A DNA stretch of 43,506 bases from an uncultured Verrucomicrobia subdivision 3 bacterium (GCA_903884535.1 CAISEZ010000155.1:1-43506); one strand, 5' to 3'. Positions 1 to 8,412 are shown, counted from the stretch's first letter. The notes: a model not told the origin generated them from the letters alone. Program-made: numbers and translations.

Positions 1-591
1 AGGGCGAATTTAACGTGGGGATCAGACCCAGCTAATACAAATACCGCCTTTCTTACCGATCCCAAGCTGGCTGCGATGGCCGACTTTGTGAAATCGGCGG
101 CGATCTATAAGTGTCCTGGCGACCATTACCAAAGCGCCGCCAATCCTGGACCGCGCGTCCGCAGTGTCTCTATGAATGGATCGCTGAACAACAAACCCAC
201 CTTTATCAATCAAAATGGCCGAAAATATTTTACCGCCAAAAAGGGATCCGACTTAAATACACCTGGCCCGGTCAATATTTTTGTCTTTCTTGATGAACAT
301 GCCGACAGCATTGACGATGGTTGTTTCATGGTCAATCCAGGATATGCCCCCGGAGAGGAACAGTGGCGTAATCTGCCGGCCAGCTATCACAATGGTTGCG
401 GCAGTTTTGCCTTTGCCGACGGACACGCTGAACTCCACAAGTGGCTGGAGCAAGGCGGGCAAAACACAACCATCTATCCGGTCAGAATGACCGGGTTGCC
501 GGCGGTTCAACCGTGGAATACCACGGTGCCCCCCTTTACCAGTCGCGACTATGAGTGGATTGAAGACCGGATGCCGTATAGAAATCCCTGA
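1..591 (+). CDS. Pilin-like secreted protein (H-X9-DG type), 3' part
   Basis: The frame is open from base 1 with no stop before the first ATG at 76, so the gene begins outside the window and only the C-terminal ~196 residues are present. The visible part contains the run NLTWG...DP..TNTAFL, then IYKCPGD, VRSVSMNG and, near the end, FAFADGHAELHKW. This pattern is typical of the type IV pilin-like (DUF1559 / H-X9-DG) proteins that are greatly expanded in Planctomycetes and Verrucomicrobia. These normally start with a prepilin cleavage site and one hydrophobic helix, which would lie upstream. Their exact role is not established; they are exported, pseudopilin-fold proteins. The next genes are on the opposite strand, so this is the last gene of its transcript. 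Confidence 0.8.
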   Translation, partial: RANLTWGSDPANTNTAFLTDPKLAAMADFVKSAAIYKCPGDHYQSAANPGPRVRSVSMNGSLNNKPTFINQNGRKYFTAKKGSDLNTPGPVNIFVFLDEHADSIDDGCFMVNPGYAPGEEQWRNLPASYHNGCGSFAFADGHAELHKWLEQGGQNTTIYPVRMTGLPAVQPWNTTVPPFTSRDYEWIEDRMPYRNP

Positions 592-622
592 AACATTATG
601 ACATTGCTAATCGGCGGCCAAC

Positions 623-641
623 CGGCGACGAGGCGTCGCCG
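623..641 (+). terminator. Hairpin between convergent genes, possible terminator
   Basis: CGGCGACG and CGTCGCCG form a perfect 8-bp stem around the loop AGG, just after the pilin-like gene and just before the end of the convergent minus-strand gene. On the plus strand a T-rich stretch (TTTATTTTTT) follows 5 bases later. That stretch is also the 3' end of the opposing gene, so it may owe its composition to coding. It is a plausible terminator for the plus-strand gene. Confidence 0.45.
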
Positions 642-647
642 CCACGT

Positions 648-1040
648 TTATTTTTTCCCGCCCCAGAAGGTTTTGGTTTCCTCGCTGCGCTGCTTGACCT
701 TGAGCTGGCCGAGGATGGCGTGCCAGGAAATGTAAATCTTGTGCCACTGCGATTCGAGACCGCGCAGCGCGCCTTCGCTCATCTCGGCGAGGTAGCGCAA
801 TGACGGCGCGTTGCCGACGAGCGTGTGGATTTCCTCGCGCGTGGGCGAGGCGACTTCGACCGAGGCAAAAATCAATTCCAGTTCCTGCACGATGATGCTC
901 TTGATTTCGAGAAAATGGTTCTCGTCCGCCGCGCCAAATTTTTTCGCACGGGCGATGGTGATGAAATGGTTGAACTGCTTCCAGCATTCGATGTGCGTCT
1001 CGATCTGGGTGACAAGCTGGTTGATATCTTTGGGCGTCAT
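648..1040 (-). CDS. Hypothetical helical protein, last gene of PATAN-regulator operon
   Basis: 130 residues, starting MTPKDINQ. The start was chosen because its ATG overlaps the stop of the upstream gene in an ATGA arrangement (1037-1040), a sign of translational coupling. The sequence is hydrophilic and looks largely alpha-helical (ETHIECWKQFNHFITIARAKK, then a region rich in Glu/Leu) and ends in basic residues with GGKK. There is no signal peptide or membrane segment. I do not recognise the family. Its place behind a receiver-PATAN regulator and opposite an MglA/Roadblock/PilT operon suggests a cytoplasmic accessory in the same signalling or polarity system; this is inference from context only. 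Confidence 0.7.
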   Translation of the reverse strand: MTPKDINQLVTQIETHIECWKQFNHFITIARAKKFGAADENHFLEIKSIIVQELELIFASVEVASPTREEIHTLVGNAPSLRYLAEMSEGALRGLESQWHKIYISWHAILGQLKVKQRSEETKTFWGGKK

Positions 1041-1357
1041 AGGCGTGAATAGGTGGGCGTCGGGAGCAACGCGGTTTGCGGGAACAGGAAAATAATCGCG
1101 CCGCCGCGCAGTTCGCGGGCGGTGATGCGCAGGCTGCCGAAATGCAGGCTGACCTCGGCCAGCGGCATCTGCGCGGTGCGCGCTTCGCGGAACAGCTCCA
1201 GCACGTCGCGCCCGATTTCGCGCAACATTTTTCGCGGATACGCCGAAGACACGGTCGAGGTGACGATATGGCCGTCGCGGTCCACCGTGATAGTGCCGGT
1301 GGGCAATTGCTGGACAGCGGCGGCGCGGCCGCCAAATAATTTTTTTAGGAATCCCAT
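1037..1357 (-). CDS. Hypothetical protein, middle gene of PATAN-regulator operon
   Basis: 106 residues beginning MGFLKKLFGG, a short amphipathic, basic N-terminus that could touch the membrane. The rest reads as alternating strands and helices (TITVDRDGHIVTSTV, YPRKMLREIGRDVLELF, GGAIIFLFP), compatible with a small alpha/beta domain. I cannot place it in a named family. The start overlaps the 3' end of the upstream regulator gene by 13 bases, and the stop overlaps the next start by 4, so the three genes are almost certainly one transcript. A role with the regulator or with the Roadblock proteins across the divergent promoter region is possible but unproven. Confidence 0.7.
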   Translation of the reverse strand: MGFLKKLFGGRAAAVQQLPTGTITVDRDGHIVTSTVSSAYPRKMLREIGRDVLELFREARTAQMPLAEVSLHFGSLRITARELRGGAIIFLFPQTALLPTPTYSRL

Positions 1358-2415
1358 GACGCAACAAGTTTCCGGCTTTTTTCCGGCACATTTTCCGTGA
1401 TGTCCGTCGGCCAGCCGACGAGAAAAGCACGGTCGCCGCGCGGCAACATCAGCACCTGACGTTCCAGATTCTGGCCCGCGACGTGTGACAGCGGCCCGGC
1501 TTCGATCCGGTCGCCGAGGCGGCGCGCGATTTCAGCGGCGCGGCGAGTCCACTGTGCGAGTGCGGCGCTATGCTGGGTGCCGAGCGCTTCCGGTTCGCCC
1601 TGGCCTTCGGCCGGCACGACAATGACAAACTCCGCACCTTCACGCGTGAGCTGCGACAATTTCCACATCGTCTTGCGATGGCTGGCGCTCTCGATGTCCG
1701 CCGGTTCCGTGCTGGGATTGGCCGTTTCATCGAGCGTTTGCGCGGATTCCAGCAGCAGGGCGTTGACGGGTTTGTGAATCGTGCGTTCGCGGTTCGGCTC
1801 GGCCGGCAGATTTTCAAACGTGCCGGATTTCCAGCCGATCAGGCGGGCGAACGCCGCCTCGCCGCGCGCGCCGTCCACTTCGGCGTCAATCAATTCGCCG
1901 TCCACGATCCACAACTTCGCCACCAGCGGCCCGCGCGTGATCCGCAGCACCGCCGAGCTGCGCGAGAGGCATTCCATCTGGATGATGTCCATCAGGCTTT
2001 TGCTTTGCAGGCCGCGGAAACCCGGCTCATTGTCGCGGCCCAGCAGCGATTCGAGACATTCATTGAACAGCTTGGAATTGCGCTGCATCTCGGTTTTGAG
2101 CCAGAACAAATCCACACCCAGTGCATAGGCCCGCGAGCGAAACTCCTCGTCTTCCAGCCCGCTCAAAACAATCGTCCGCAATTCGGGAAACCGGCGGCGG
2201 ACGATCGCCAGCATTTGCAGGCCGTCAATGCGCGGCATCTTCAAATCGGAGATCAGCAGGCGGATCGATTCCGTTTCGAGCAGCGCCAGCGCGCGCTTGG
2301 CCGTGTTGGCGGTGAGGATTTCCGGCTGGCTCGGCAACTCCGCGAAGAGATCGCGGCACAGGGCCAGCCAGTCGGCGTCGTCATCCAAAATTAAAATTTT
2401 ATGGCGTTTTTCCAT
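1345..2415 (-). CDS. Response regulator with receiver and PATAN (DUF4388) domains
   Basis: 356 residues from the ATG at 2415 (MEKRHKILILDDD). A longer frame runs upstream to 2583 but that extension looks like non-coding translation. Residues ~5-120 form a receiver domain: acidic pocket LILDDD, phospho-acceptor in LLISDLKMP, the usual Ser in TIVLSG. After it comes a PATAN/DUF4388 segment (FRGLQSKSLMDIIQM ... LRITRGPL.AKLWIVDGELIDAEV...GE.AF..LIGWKSGTFE), and the C-terminal ~100 residues have a Roadblock-like strand/helix pattern. Known PATAN regulators act by protein-protein contact, often with motility or GTPase modules, and do not bind DNA. It heads a three-gene operon and is divergent from an MglA/Roadblock/PilT operon, so a link to that system is likely. 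Confidence 0.85.
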   Translation of the reverse strand: MEKRHKILILDDDADWLALCRDLFAELPSQPEILTANTAKRALALLETESIRLLISDLKMPRIDGLQMLAIVRRRFPELRTIVLSGLEDEEFRSRAYALGVDLFWLKTEMQRNSKLFNECLESLLGRDNEPGFRGLQSKSLMDIIQMECLSRSSAVLRITRGPLVAKLWIVDGELIDAEVDGARGEAAFARLIGWKSGTFENLPAEPNRERTIHKPVNALLLESAQTLDETANPSTEPADIESASHRKTMWKLSQLTREGAEFVIVVPAEGQGEPEALGTQHSAALAQWTRRAAEIARRLGDRIEAGPLSHVAGQNLERQVLMLPRGDRAFLVGWPTDITENVPEKSRKLVASWDS

Positions 2416-2658
2416 TCCAATGATTGACCGCAACTGCGCGGGCCAGTTTGTCGGCCCAGCCGTTTGTAAGCAAGCCGCGTTCCCGCCTGAAAACCAGTTT
2501 TGCGCCGCAAATGGGACAAAATCACCCGCCGCGAGTCCAACCGTGGGACAGCGCGCCGCCCAGTTCAAGCTTAAATCAGGCAAGATTTTGACATGGCGCG
2601 GTTGTTGCTGAATCGGCCTTGCCGGTCAGATCGCCGGCACGCAACCAAACAAAAAATC

Positions 2659-4380
2659 ATGGCAACTTCGGTCAAATCCAAATTCGTGGGGCTGTTGCGC
2701 GGGCTGCTGCGGCAGCTTGATGACCGCGCGCCGGTGCCGGCCGCGCCGGTCGCCGCGCCGACGGCCAGAACTTCTGCCCCGGTTTCGCCCGCGCCAGCGC
2801 CGGCCGAAAATAATTTCCTACCACAACGGCCTGTCACCACGAATGGCGTTGAATTGCCGCTCGCGCCGATTGTCGCGGCCTTGCCAATGGATTTGCGGGC
2901 AAAATTAATGACGGTCCCGGCCGCCGGCACCACGATTTGTGTGGCGGCGGAAACGGTGATGAGCCAGCTCGCGTTCGGCGCGGTGAAAATTTCCTTCGGT
3001 GAACTGCGCCAGCTTGCGCCCGGCGTCTTCGCCAATTCCGGCGGCGAACATGACAACCGGCCCATCAATCTGCCGTTGGGCGAAATTCTGGCGCGGCTCA
3101 ATCCGGCGCTGCTCGCGCGGCGGTCCACGCCAGCGGCCGAAGTGGCCGAGGACATTGCCGGTCCGTTCGACGGCCGGGGCAAAGGCATAACGTTCACGAC
3201 GCATCCGCTCAAGGCGGCGCCGCCCGCGCCGAGTTTGCCCGTGCCGGAACCCGAACCTGCGCCTGCCCGCCTGCCGGTGAGTTCGCCGCCGATTGCTTTT
3301 AATCCGCCGCCCCGACCAGTGACGCCGACCGTGCCGCTGACTTTTCCGCCGCGCCAAACCGCGCCGACGGCCTTCACGCCGCCGCCGCCGAAACCCGCCA
3401 CCAACGGCAACGGCCATTCCAATGGCAACGGTAACGCGGTTCCTGCACCGACCATCAAATTTACGGCGACGCCGATTCCTGCACCGGTGCCGCCGGCAGC
3501 TCGACCGGAACCGGCCCCCGCTGTTGCCGGCCCGACAATTTTTGTTTCGCTGTGCGATCTGGCGGAAACGTGGCCGGAAGAATTGCGGAATGAAATTACG
3601 CGCTCGAATCTGGCGAATGCCAGCGTGCCGCTGGCCGCCGCCTTGGTGGAGCCGGGCTTGAAACGCGGCCGCGTGACGATGACCTGGAAACAGCTTCGCA
3701 CGCTGGCGCGGCCGAGTTCGCCGCCGTCGCCGCAGGACGCGCTGGAATTGGATTTGTCGCTGAAAGTGCTCGCGCCGATTTTTCTGGACGCGCAAAAAAC
3801 CACGCTGCGGCCGGTGCGCAAAGTGGCGGTGTCGGCGGAGATTCCCAATTTGTTTTTCGGTTTTCCCCAGCCGGCGGCGGAACCGACGGTCCCGGTCGCG
3901 CCGGCGGCAATCCTCTTTCCAAAAACGGCGGAAGGCAAAGTGGTGGACACCAATTTTTTTGGCCGGCAGACGGAAAGCGAGACGGAACTGCGGAGTGCGG
4001 ACAATCCGGCGACGAATTTTTTGAGCCGGCAGGCGCATCCGAAAATCGTGGTGGTGCAGGCGACGGCGTTGCCGGGCGTGGCCGGGGCGGTGGTGGCGCT
4101 GCCGGACGGGTTGCGCGTGGCGAGCGAGGTGCCGGCGGAGTTGAACGCGGACACGCTGGCGGCCTTTTTGCCGCAAATTTTCGAGCGCCTGAACCAGAGC
4201 ACGCGCGAGCTGCGGATGGGGCCGCTAAACAATGTCAGTTTCACCGTGGGCAGCGTGCCGTGGAAAATCTTCCGCGTCAGCTCGGTGTATTTCGCCGTGT
4301 TCGGCCGCGCGGGCGAAAGCCTGCCGACGGCGCAACTCGCGCAACTGGCGACGGATCTCGACCGCAAAAAATCACAATAA
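2659..4380 (+). CDS. Roadblock/LC7-domain protein with duplicated N-terminal module
   Basis: 573 residues from the ATG at 2659; an in-frame start at 2593 would add 22 residues that look unlike protein. The C-terminus (~460-573) fits a Roadblock/LC7 fold (ALPGVAGAVVALPDGL ... FTVGSVPWKIFRVSSVYFAVFG). Ahead of it lie two related modules, about 64-170 and 295-400, separated by a ~130-residue Pro/Ala-rich linker. Both share a [L/W]P..LR pattern, a strand with small residues, GA/GRV..[S/T]...LR.LA, and a LPL/LSL..[I/V]LA.. block. Roadblock proteins regulate small GTPases, and an MglA-like GTPase gene starts 4 bases after this stop. It probably scaffolds or regulates that GTPase in the cytoplasm. 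The function of the duplicated module is unknown to me. Confidence 0.85.
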   Translation: MATSVKSKFVGLLRGLLRQLDDRAPVPAAPVAAPTARTSAPVSPAPAPAENNFLPQRPVTTNGVELPLAPIVAALPMDLRAKLMTVPAAGTTICVAAETVMSQLAFGAVKISFGELRQLAPGVFANSGGEHDNRPINLPLGEILARLNPALLARRSTPAAEVAEDIAGPFDGRGKGITFTTHPLKAAPPAPSLPVPEPEPAPARLPVSSPPIAFNPPPRPVTPTVPLTFPPRQTAPTAFTPPPPKPATNGNGHSNGNGNAVPAPTIKFTATPIPAPVPPAARPEPAPAVAGPTIFVSLCDLAETWPEELRNEITRSNLANASVPLAAALVEPGLKRGRVTMTWKQLRTLARPSSPPSPQDALELDLSLKVLAPIFLDAQKTTLRPVRKVAVSAEIPNLFFGFPQPAAEPTVPVAPAAILFPKTAEGKVVDTNFFGRQTESETELRSADNPATNFLSRQAHPKIVVVQATALPGVAGAVVALPDGLRVASEVPAELNADTLAAFLPQIFERLNQSTRELRMGPLNNVSFTVGSVPWKIFRVSSVYFAVFGRAGESLPTAQLAQLATDLDRKKSQ

Positions 4381-4384
4381 AATT

Positions 4385-4999
4385 ATGGCAATCATCAATC
4401 AAGCCACCAAGGAGCTGCAGGTCAAAATCGTCTATTACGGCCCGGCGATGGGCGGCAAGACGACGAATCTCGTGCAGGTTCACGACCACGTGCAAACCAC
4501 GCAGGGCAACAAGGGCAAGCTCGTGTCACTCGCCACGAGTTCGGACCGCACGCTGTTTTTCGATTTCCTGCCGATCGAGGCGATGACGATCAAGGGCTTC
4601 AAAACCAAGTTCCAGCTTTACACCGTGCCCGGCCAGGTGATTTACAACACCACGCGGCAACTGGTGCTGCGCGGCGTGGACGGCATTGTGTTTGTCGCCG
4701 ATTCGCAATATGAAAAAATGCCGGAGAATGTGGAGAGCTTCCAGAATCTGGTGGACAATTTGAACGCGCTGAAACTGAACCTCGGCGATATTCCTTATGT
4801 TTTGCAATACAACAAACGCGATCTGCCCAACGCCGCGCCAACGGAATATCTGGAATTTTTGCTGAACAACCGCGACGTGCAGGTGCCGTCCTTCGGCGCG
4901 ACGGCGCACAAATGCGAGGGTGTGTTCGAGAGTTTGAATATGATCACGCGGCTGCTGCTGCAAAAATACGTCGCCCAAGCCACGCCGCAATACGCCTGA
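4385..4999 (+). CDS. mglA: MglA-like small GTPase
   Basis: 204 residues from MAIINQ. Ras-like G-domain features are clear: P-loop GPAMGGKT at 19-26, TVPGQ (80-84) in the switch II position in place of the Ras DxxGQ, and NKRD (143-146) for guanine recognition. The TVPGQ form and overall length match the MglA family, whose members set cell polarity and direct type IV pili or gliding machinery. Starts 4 bases after the Roadblock protein and ends 1 base before a second Roadblock protein, the usual GAP/partner of MglA. The symbol is given by family; the specific process controlled here is inferred. Confidence 0.9.
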   Translation: MAIINQATKELQVKIVYYGPAMGGKTTNLVQVHDHVQTTQGNKGKLVSLATSSDRTLFFDFLPIEAMTIKGFKTKFQLYTVPGQVIYNTTRQLVLRGVDGIVFVADSQYEKMPENVESFQNLVDNLNALKLNLGDIPYVLQYNKRDLPNAAPTEYLEFLLNNRDVQVPSFGATAHKCEGVFESLNMITRLLLQKYVAQATPQYA

Positions 5000-5000
5000 C

Positions 5001-5477
5001 ATGGCCACCTTGCCCCAACTGATCGAAGACGACATGAGCCGGCTCGACGCGGTGCTGCGCGAATTTGTTGCGCAGGCCGACGCGGTGGCCGCGCTGCTGA
5101 TTGACAAGGGCGGTTTTCTGGTCGCGCACCACGGCGACCCGGGCGACATGGATTTCACGACCATCGGCGCGCTGGCGTCCGGCGCGTTCATGGCCAACCA
5201 GACCATCGCGGCACTGGTGAACGAAAAAGATTTCAACAGCATGTATCAGCAGGGTGAAACCTTCAGCCTGTTTGTGGTCAACGTGGATGAAAATTGCCTG
5301 CTGGTGGTGATCTTTAAATCGCAGACCGGCATTGGCGTGGTGAAATATTTTGCGGCCAGCGCCACGGCTGGTTTGGCGCGGCAGCTCGCTGTCGCGGCGG
5401 ACCGCGCGCCCGGCCGCGGCTTTGATCTTTCGGAATTGAACGTGGCCAATCCGCAGGAACTTTTTCGTAAAAAATAA
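5001..5477 (+). CDS. Roadblock/LC7 domain protein (MglB-like)
   Basis: 158 residues. The central part shows the Roadblock pattern: a helix (LDAVLREFVAQADAVAALLI), a strand-turn (DKGGFLVAHHGD), a helix carrying GALASGAFMANQTIAALV, then strands FSLFVVNVDENCLLVVIF and a C-terminal helix. MglB proteins of this fold are the GTPase-activating partners of MglA. Only one base separates its ATG from the GTPase stop, so co-translation and direct partnership are likely. The C-terminal tail (~130-158) is variable and of unknown role. Cytoplasmic; no signal peptide. Confidence 0.85.
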   Translation: MATLPQLIEDDMSRLDAVLREFVAQADAVAALLIDKGGFLVAHHGDPGDMDFTTIGALASGAFMANQTIAALVNEKDFNSMYQQGETFSLFVVNVDENCLLVVIFKSQTGIGVVKYFAASATAGLARQLAVAADRAPGRGFDLSELNVANPQELFRKK

Positions 5478-5490
5478 AAAAAGGGAGCCT

Positions 5491-6774
5491 ATGAATGCGA
5501 CACCAACCAAGGAACTTGACCGGCTGCTGACGACGATGATCGAAAGTTCGGCGGGCATTTCCGATTTGCTATTTGTGGCTGGCAAGCCGCCGCAGGTGGA
5601 AGTGCATGGCGCGCTCGAACCGGTGGCCGGCACGGGTTTTGAATCGGTGCTGACCGGCGCGCACATTGACAATCTCGCGCACGCCGTCATCAGCAATAAC
5701 GCCAAATTGCTGCGCGACCTGGCGGAACACGGTTCGTGCGACTGTAGCTACGCCTTGCGCGACGCCTGCCGGTTTCGCGTCAATATTTACCGCCAGAACG
5801 GCAATTACGCGATGGTGCTGCGCCAGCTCCAGGCGGTGGTGCCCGACCTGAAGTCGCTGCAGCTCCCGCCGGCGTTCGGCGAAATCATCAAGGAAAAGAA
5901 CGGGCTGATTTTTGTTACCGGCGGATCGGGCAACGGCAAAACCACCACGCTCGCCGCCATGCTGAATGAAATCAATCTCACCAGCAAAGTCCATGTCGTG
6001 ACGCTGGAAGACCCGATTGAATTTTTGCATCCGCAGTTGAATTCCACGTTCAGCCAGCGCGAACTAGGTCGCGATTTCTACAATTTTCCCGACGGCTTGC
6101 GCGCCGCGCTGCGTCAGGCACCGAAAGTAATTTTGGTTGGCGAAATTCGTGATCGCGAGACGATGGAGATCGCGCTGACCGCCGGTGAGACCGGTCATCT
6201 GGTATTCAGCACGCTGCACACCATCAGCGCCGGGCAGACCATCAACCGCATTCTTGGATTGTTCGGCAAGGACGAGGAACAACTGGTGCGCGAACGGTTG
6301 GTGGGTTCCTTGCGCTACATTGTCGGCCAGCGGCTCGTGCCAAAAAAAGGTGGCGGGCGGATGCTGGTCACGGAATTGATGGGCAGCAGCCTGCGCACCC
6401 GCGAAGCCATCGCGCTGGGCGAAAATGAAAACCGCCGGCTGCATGACATCATTGAGGCCGGCCATTCCGGCGGCTGGCACAGCTTTGAACAATCGCTGCT
6501 CAAGGCATTCGAGGCGGATTTGATCACCGAAGAAACCGCGCTGCTTTATTCGGTCAACAAGCCGGCCATGCGCCAGCGGCTGGACATCGCCAACAGCCAC
6601 GGTCGCCGCGCGGCCAAGTCGCTGCCAGCGGTGCAGATGATCACCGTGCCGGCGGCCGAGTTGCCTGTCGCCCCGCCGGTGCTGCAGCCACTCGCGCCGC
6701 CGGCCCCGCCGGCCCCGGTGCATCCCGCCGGCGCGCTGAACGGCGTGTTGAAGGGCATGTTAAACATGATGTAA
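5491..6774 (+). CDS. pilT: PilT-family type IV pilus ATPase
   Basis: 427 residues with a good ribosome site (GGGAG, 5 bases before the ATG). The N-terminal ~110 residues match the PAS-like N-domain of PilT/PilU. Walker A is GGSGNGK (144-150), the Asp box TLEDPIEF, Walker B VILVGEIRDRETM (~213-225), and the His box GHLVFSTLHT follows. Such hexameric ATPases power pilus retraction at the inner membrane. A Pro-rich tail (~380-427) is longer than in standard PilT. Last gene of the Roadblock-GTPase-Roadblock operon, which suggests that the GTPase module steers this motor. It could be a PilU-like or other PilT paralogue; the pilus structural genes are not in the window. Confidence 0.9.
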   Translation: MNATPTKELDRLLTTMIESSAGISDLLFVAGKPPQVEVHGALEPVAGTGFESVLTGAHIDNLAHAVISNNAKLLRDLAEHGSCDCSYALRDACRFRVNIYRQNGNYAMVLRQLQAVVPDLKSLQLPPAFGEIIKEKNGLIFVTGGSGNGKTTTLAAMLNEINLTSKVHVVTLEDPIEFLHPQLNSTFSQRELGRDFYNFPDGLRAALRQAPKVILVGEIRDRETMEIALTAGETGHLVFSTLHTISAGQTINRILGLFGKDEEQLVRERLVGSLRYIVGQRLVPKKGGGRMLVTELMGSSLRTREAIALGENENRRLHDIIEAGHSGGWHSFEQSLLKAFEADLITEETALLYSVNKPAMRQRLDIANSHGRRAAKSLPAVQMITVPAAELPVAPPVLQPLAPPAPPAPVHPAGALNGVLKGMLNMM

Positions 6775-6867
6775 GTTGGCGGATCAGCGGCCGAAGAGTT
6801 TATGAATTTTTTTCTGGTTTGACGGGCGGGACGGACTTAGGCTGGCAGGAACTTAAGCCCACCGATT

Positions 6868-7371
6868 ATGGACATCGTATTTAATTGCCCGAACTGCGAT
6901 CAGGAATTAGCCGTGGATCAAACCGGGGCCGGCTCGCAGATTGACTGCCCGGCCTGCGGCGAAAAAATCACCATTCCGTCCGCCGCCAAGGCGACGACCG
7001 GTTCGCTGCCCACGCCGGCGGCACCCGCGCCCGCGCCGAGTTCCATTGCTTCCTCGGCCGCGGCCAAGGTGGAGCTGCACCTGAAGGTGCCTGTGCGCAA
7101 CACGCCGCCGGAATCGTTGATCGGCAAACCCAAGCCGCCGCTGGACGCGGTGCAGAAAGGTGCCGGCAAACGGCTGCGCATCCACACCATCCGCCGCGCG
7201 AGCTGCATCGAAAACGGCCACGATTTTTTTGACGACCGCGTTTCGACGTTTTTGCAGGAAGTCACCGAGGCCAACCTCATCAGCATCCACACCATCAGCT
7301 ACGAAATGTTTGACGTGGGCGTGCAAAAAATCATGACCGACTACGGCCTAGTGATTCTTTATCGGGGCTGA
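6868..7371 (+). CDS. Zinc-ribbon protein of unknown function
   Basis: 167 residues. Residues 5-37 form an MJ0042-type zinc ribbon (FNCPNCDQEL ... IDCPACGEKI). A low-complexity Ala/Pro linker follows, then a C-terminal ~70-residue block (RLRIHTIRRASC ... FFDDRVSTFLQEV ... ISIHTISYEMFD ... YGLVILYRG). That last block resembles small alpha/beta domains that end in a hydrophobic strand and Tyr-Arg, such as Cse60-like proteins, but the match is only by eye. It sits 93 bases after the pilT gene and 41 bases before the BamD-like gene, so it could belong to either transcript. Confidence 0.7.
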   Translation: MDIVFNCPNCDQELAVDQTGAGSQIDCPACGEKITIPSAAKATTGSLPTPAAPAPAPSSIASSAAAKVELHLKVPVRNTPPESLIGKPKPPLDAVQKGAGKRLRIHTIRRASCIENGHDFFDDRVSTFLQEVTEANLISIHTISYEMFDVGVQKIMTDYGLVILYRG

Positions 7372-7412
7372 ATCGTTTTGACTTGGCAGGAACCGGAAGC
7401 TACCGTTGGCCC

Positions 7413-8405
7413 ATGGCAAGCCGTCTGGCATTTTGGATTTGGATCGTCGCGCTCGTGGCGCTGACGCCGTTTCGTTCGCCCGCCCCGCTGCAGTATGTGC
7501 CGGGCGAAGGCTGGTATTATGAACCCTACGGCGAGAATGCCCAATGGCAGCGCACCCGCGCCAAGGACCAGCTCGAAGTCGCCGACCAGTCTTTCGCGAA
7601 AAAAGATTACAAGACCACGCTGCACGCGGCGCACCGCATTTTGCGCCTGTGGCCGCTTTCGGATTACGCGCCGCACGCGGCTTTCCTCATCGGCCGGTGC
7701 CTGGAAACCCAGGGCAAGGACGAGGCCGCCTTCAACGCTTACCAGCAGATCATCGACAAATATCCGAAGAGCGGCGAATACAACGAGGTGCAAAAGCGCC
7801 AATATGAAATCGCCAATCGCTTCCTCGGCGGCGAGTGGTTCCGGGTCTTGTATGGCATGGTGCCGCTATATCCCTCGATGGACGAGACGGCGAAACTTTA
7901 CGACAAAATTGTCGGTGACGGGCCTTACAGCGAGGTTGCGCCGCACGCGCAGTTGCGCATCGGCTCGGCGCGTGAAAAACAAAAAGATTACAGCAGCGCC
8001 GTGAAGGCTTACGAGACCGCCGCCGACCGCTACCACGACCAGCCGGCGATCGCCGCCGACGCGATGTATCGGGCCGGGGCCGCGTGGGAAAAGCAGGCCG
8101 ATTCCGCCGAATACGATCAAAGCGCCGCGGCTCAGGCCATCGCCGCTTACACCGATTTCATTGCATATTATCCCGATGACCAACGCGTGGCGGCCGCCCA
8201 GAAGGCCGTCGTCAAGCTCAAGGCGGAACAGGTGCGCGGCAGCTTTGGCATCGCGCAATTCTACGAGAAGTCGCACAAGTGGGCCGGCGCAGTCGTCTAT
8301 TACAACGATGTGTTGCAGCTCGACGCCAACTCGCCGCTGGCCGCCGCCGCCCGGCAGCGCATCGAGGTTTTGAAACCCCGGTTGTCGGCACCGCCGGAAA
8401 AATAA
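7413..8405 (+). CDS. bamD: BamD-like TPR outer-membrane assembly protein
   Basis: 330 residues starting MASRLAFWIWIV, where a hydrophobic signal segment begins; an upstream in-frame start at 7383 would bury it. The mature part is a chain of TPR-like repeats (LEVADQSFAKKDYKTTLHAAHRIL, AAFNAYQQIIDKYPKS, YSSAVKAYETAADRYHD, AIAAYTDFIAYYPDD), as in BamD/YfiO, which helps BamA insert beta-barrels. There is no Cys in a lipobox, unlike E. coli BamD, so it would be periplasmic and soluble or held by the uncleaved helix. The LptE-like gene begins 7 bases later, which supports an envelope-assembly role. Another tol-pal-type TPR protein remains possible. Confidence 0.75.
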   Translation: MASRLAFWIWIVALVALTPFRSPAPLQYVPGEGWYYEPYGENAQWQRTRAKDQLEVADQSFAKKDYKTTLHAAHRILRLWPLSDYAPHAAFLIGRCLETQGKDEAAFNAYQQIIDKYPKSGEYNEVQKRQYEIANRFLGGEWFRVLYGMVPLYPSMDETAKLYDKIVGDGPYSEVAPHAQLRIGSAREKQKDYSSAVKAYETAADRYHDQPAIAADAMYRAGAAWEKQADSAEYDQSAAAQAIAAYTDFIAYYPDDQRVAAAQKAVVKLKAEQVRGSFGIAQFYEKSHKWAGAVVYYNDVLQLDANSPLAAAARQRIEVLKPRLSAPPEK

Positions 8406-8412
8406 TTTCCCC

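Noticed and set aside
607-1335. Minus-strand 242-codon frame at the left end
   Set aside because: Two shorter genes in other frames fit the ATGA and 13-base overlap arrangement and have protein-like composition; this frame is Arg/Ala/Pro/His-rich noise.
2587-2616. TTGACA at 2588-2593 as the promoter of the Roadblock-GTPase operon
   Set aside because: No acceptable -10 box at 15-19 bases; the region 2416-2658 must hold divergent promoters but I cannot place them.
2571-4367. Minus-strand open frame of 598 codons opposite the Roadblock protein
   Set aside because: It mirrors the codon bias of the plus-strand gene, has low-complexity Ser/Gly/Arg content and no recognisable domain, while the plus strand encodes a clear Roadblock domain and sits in an operon.
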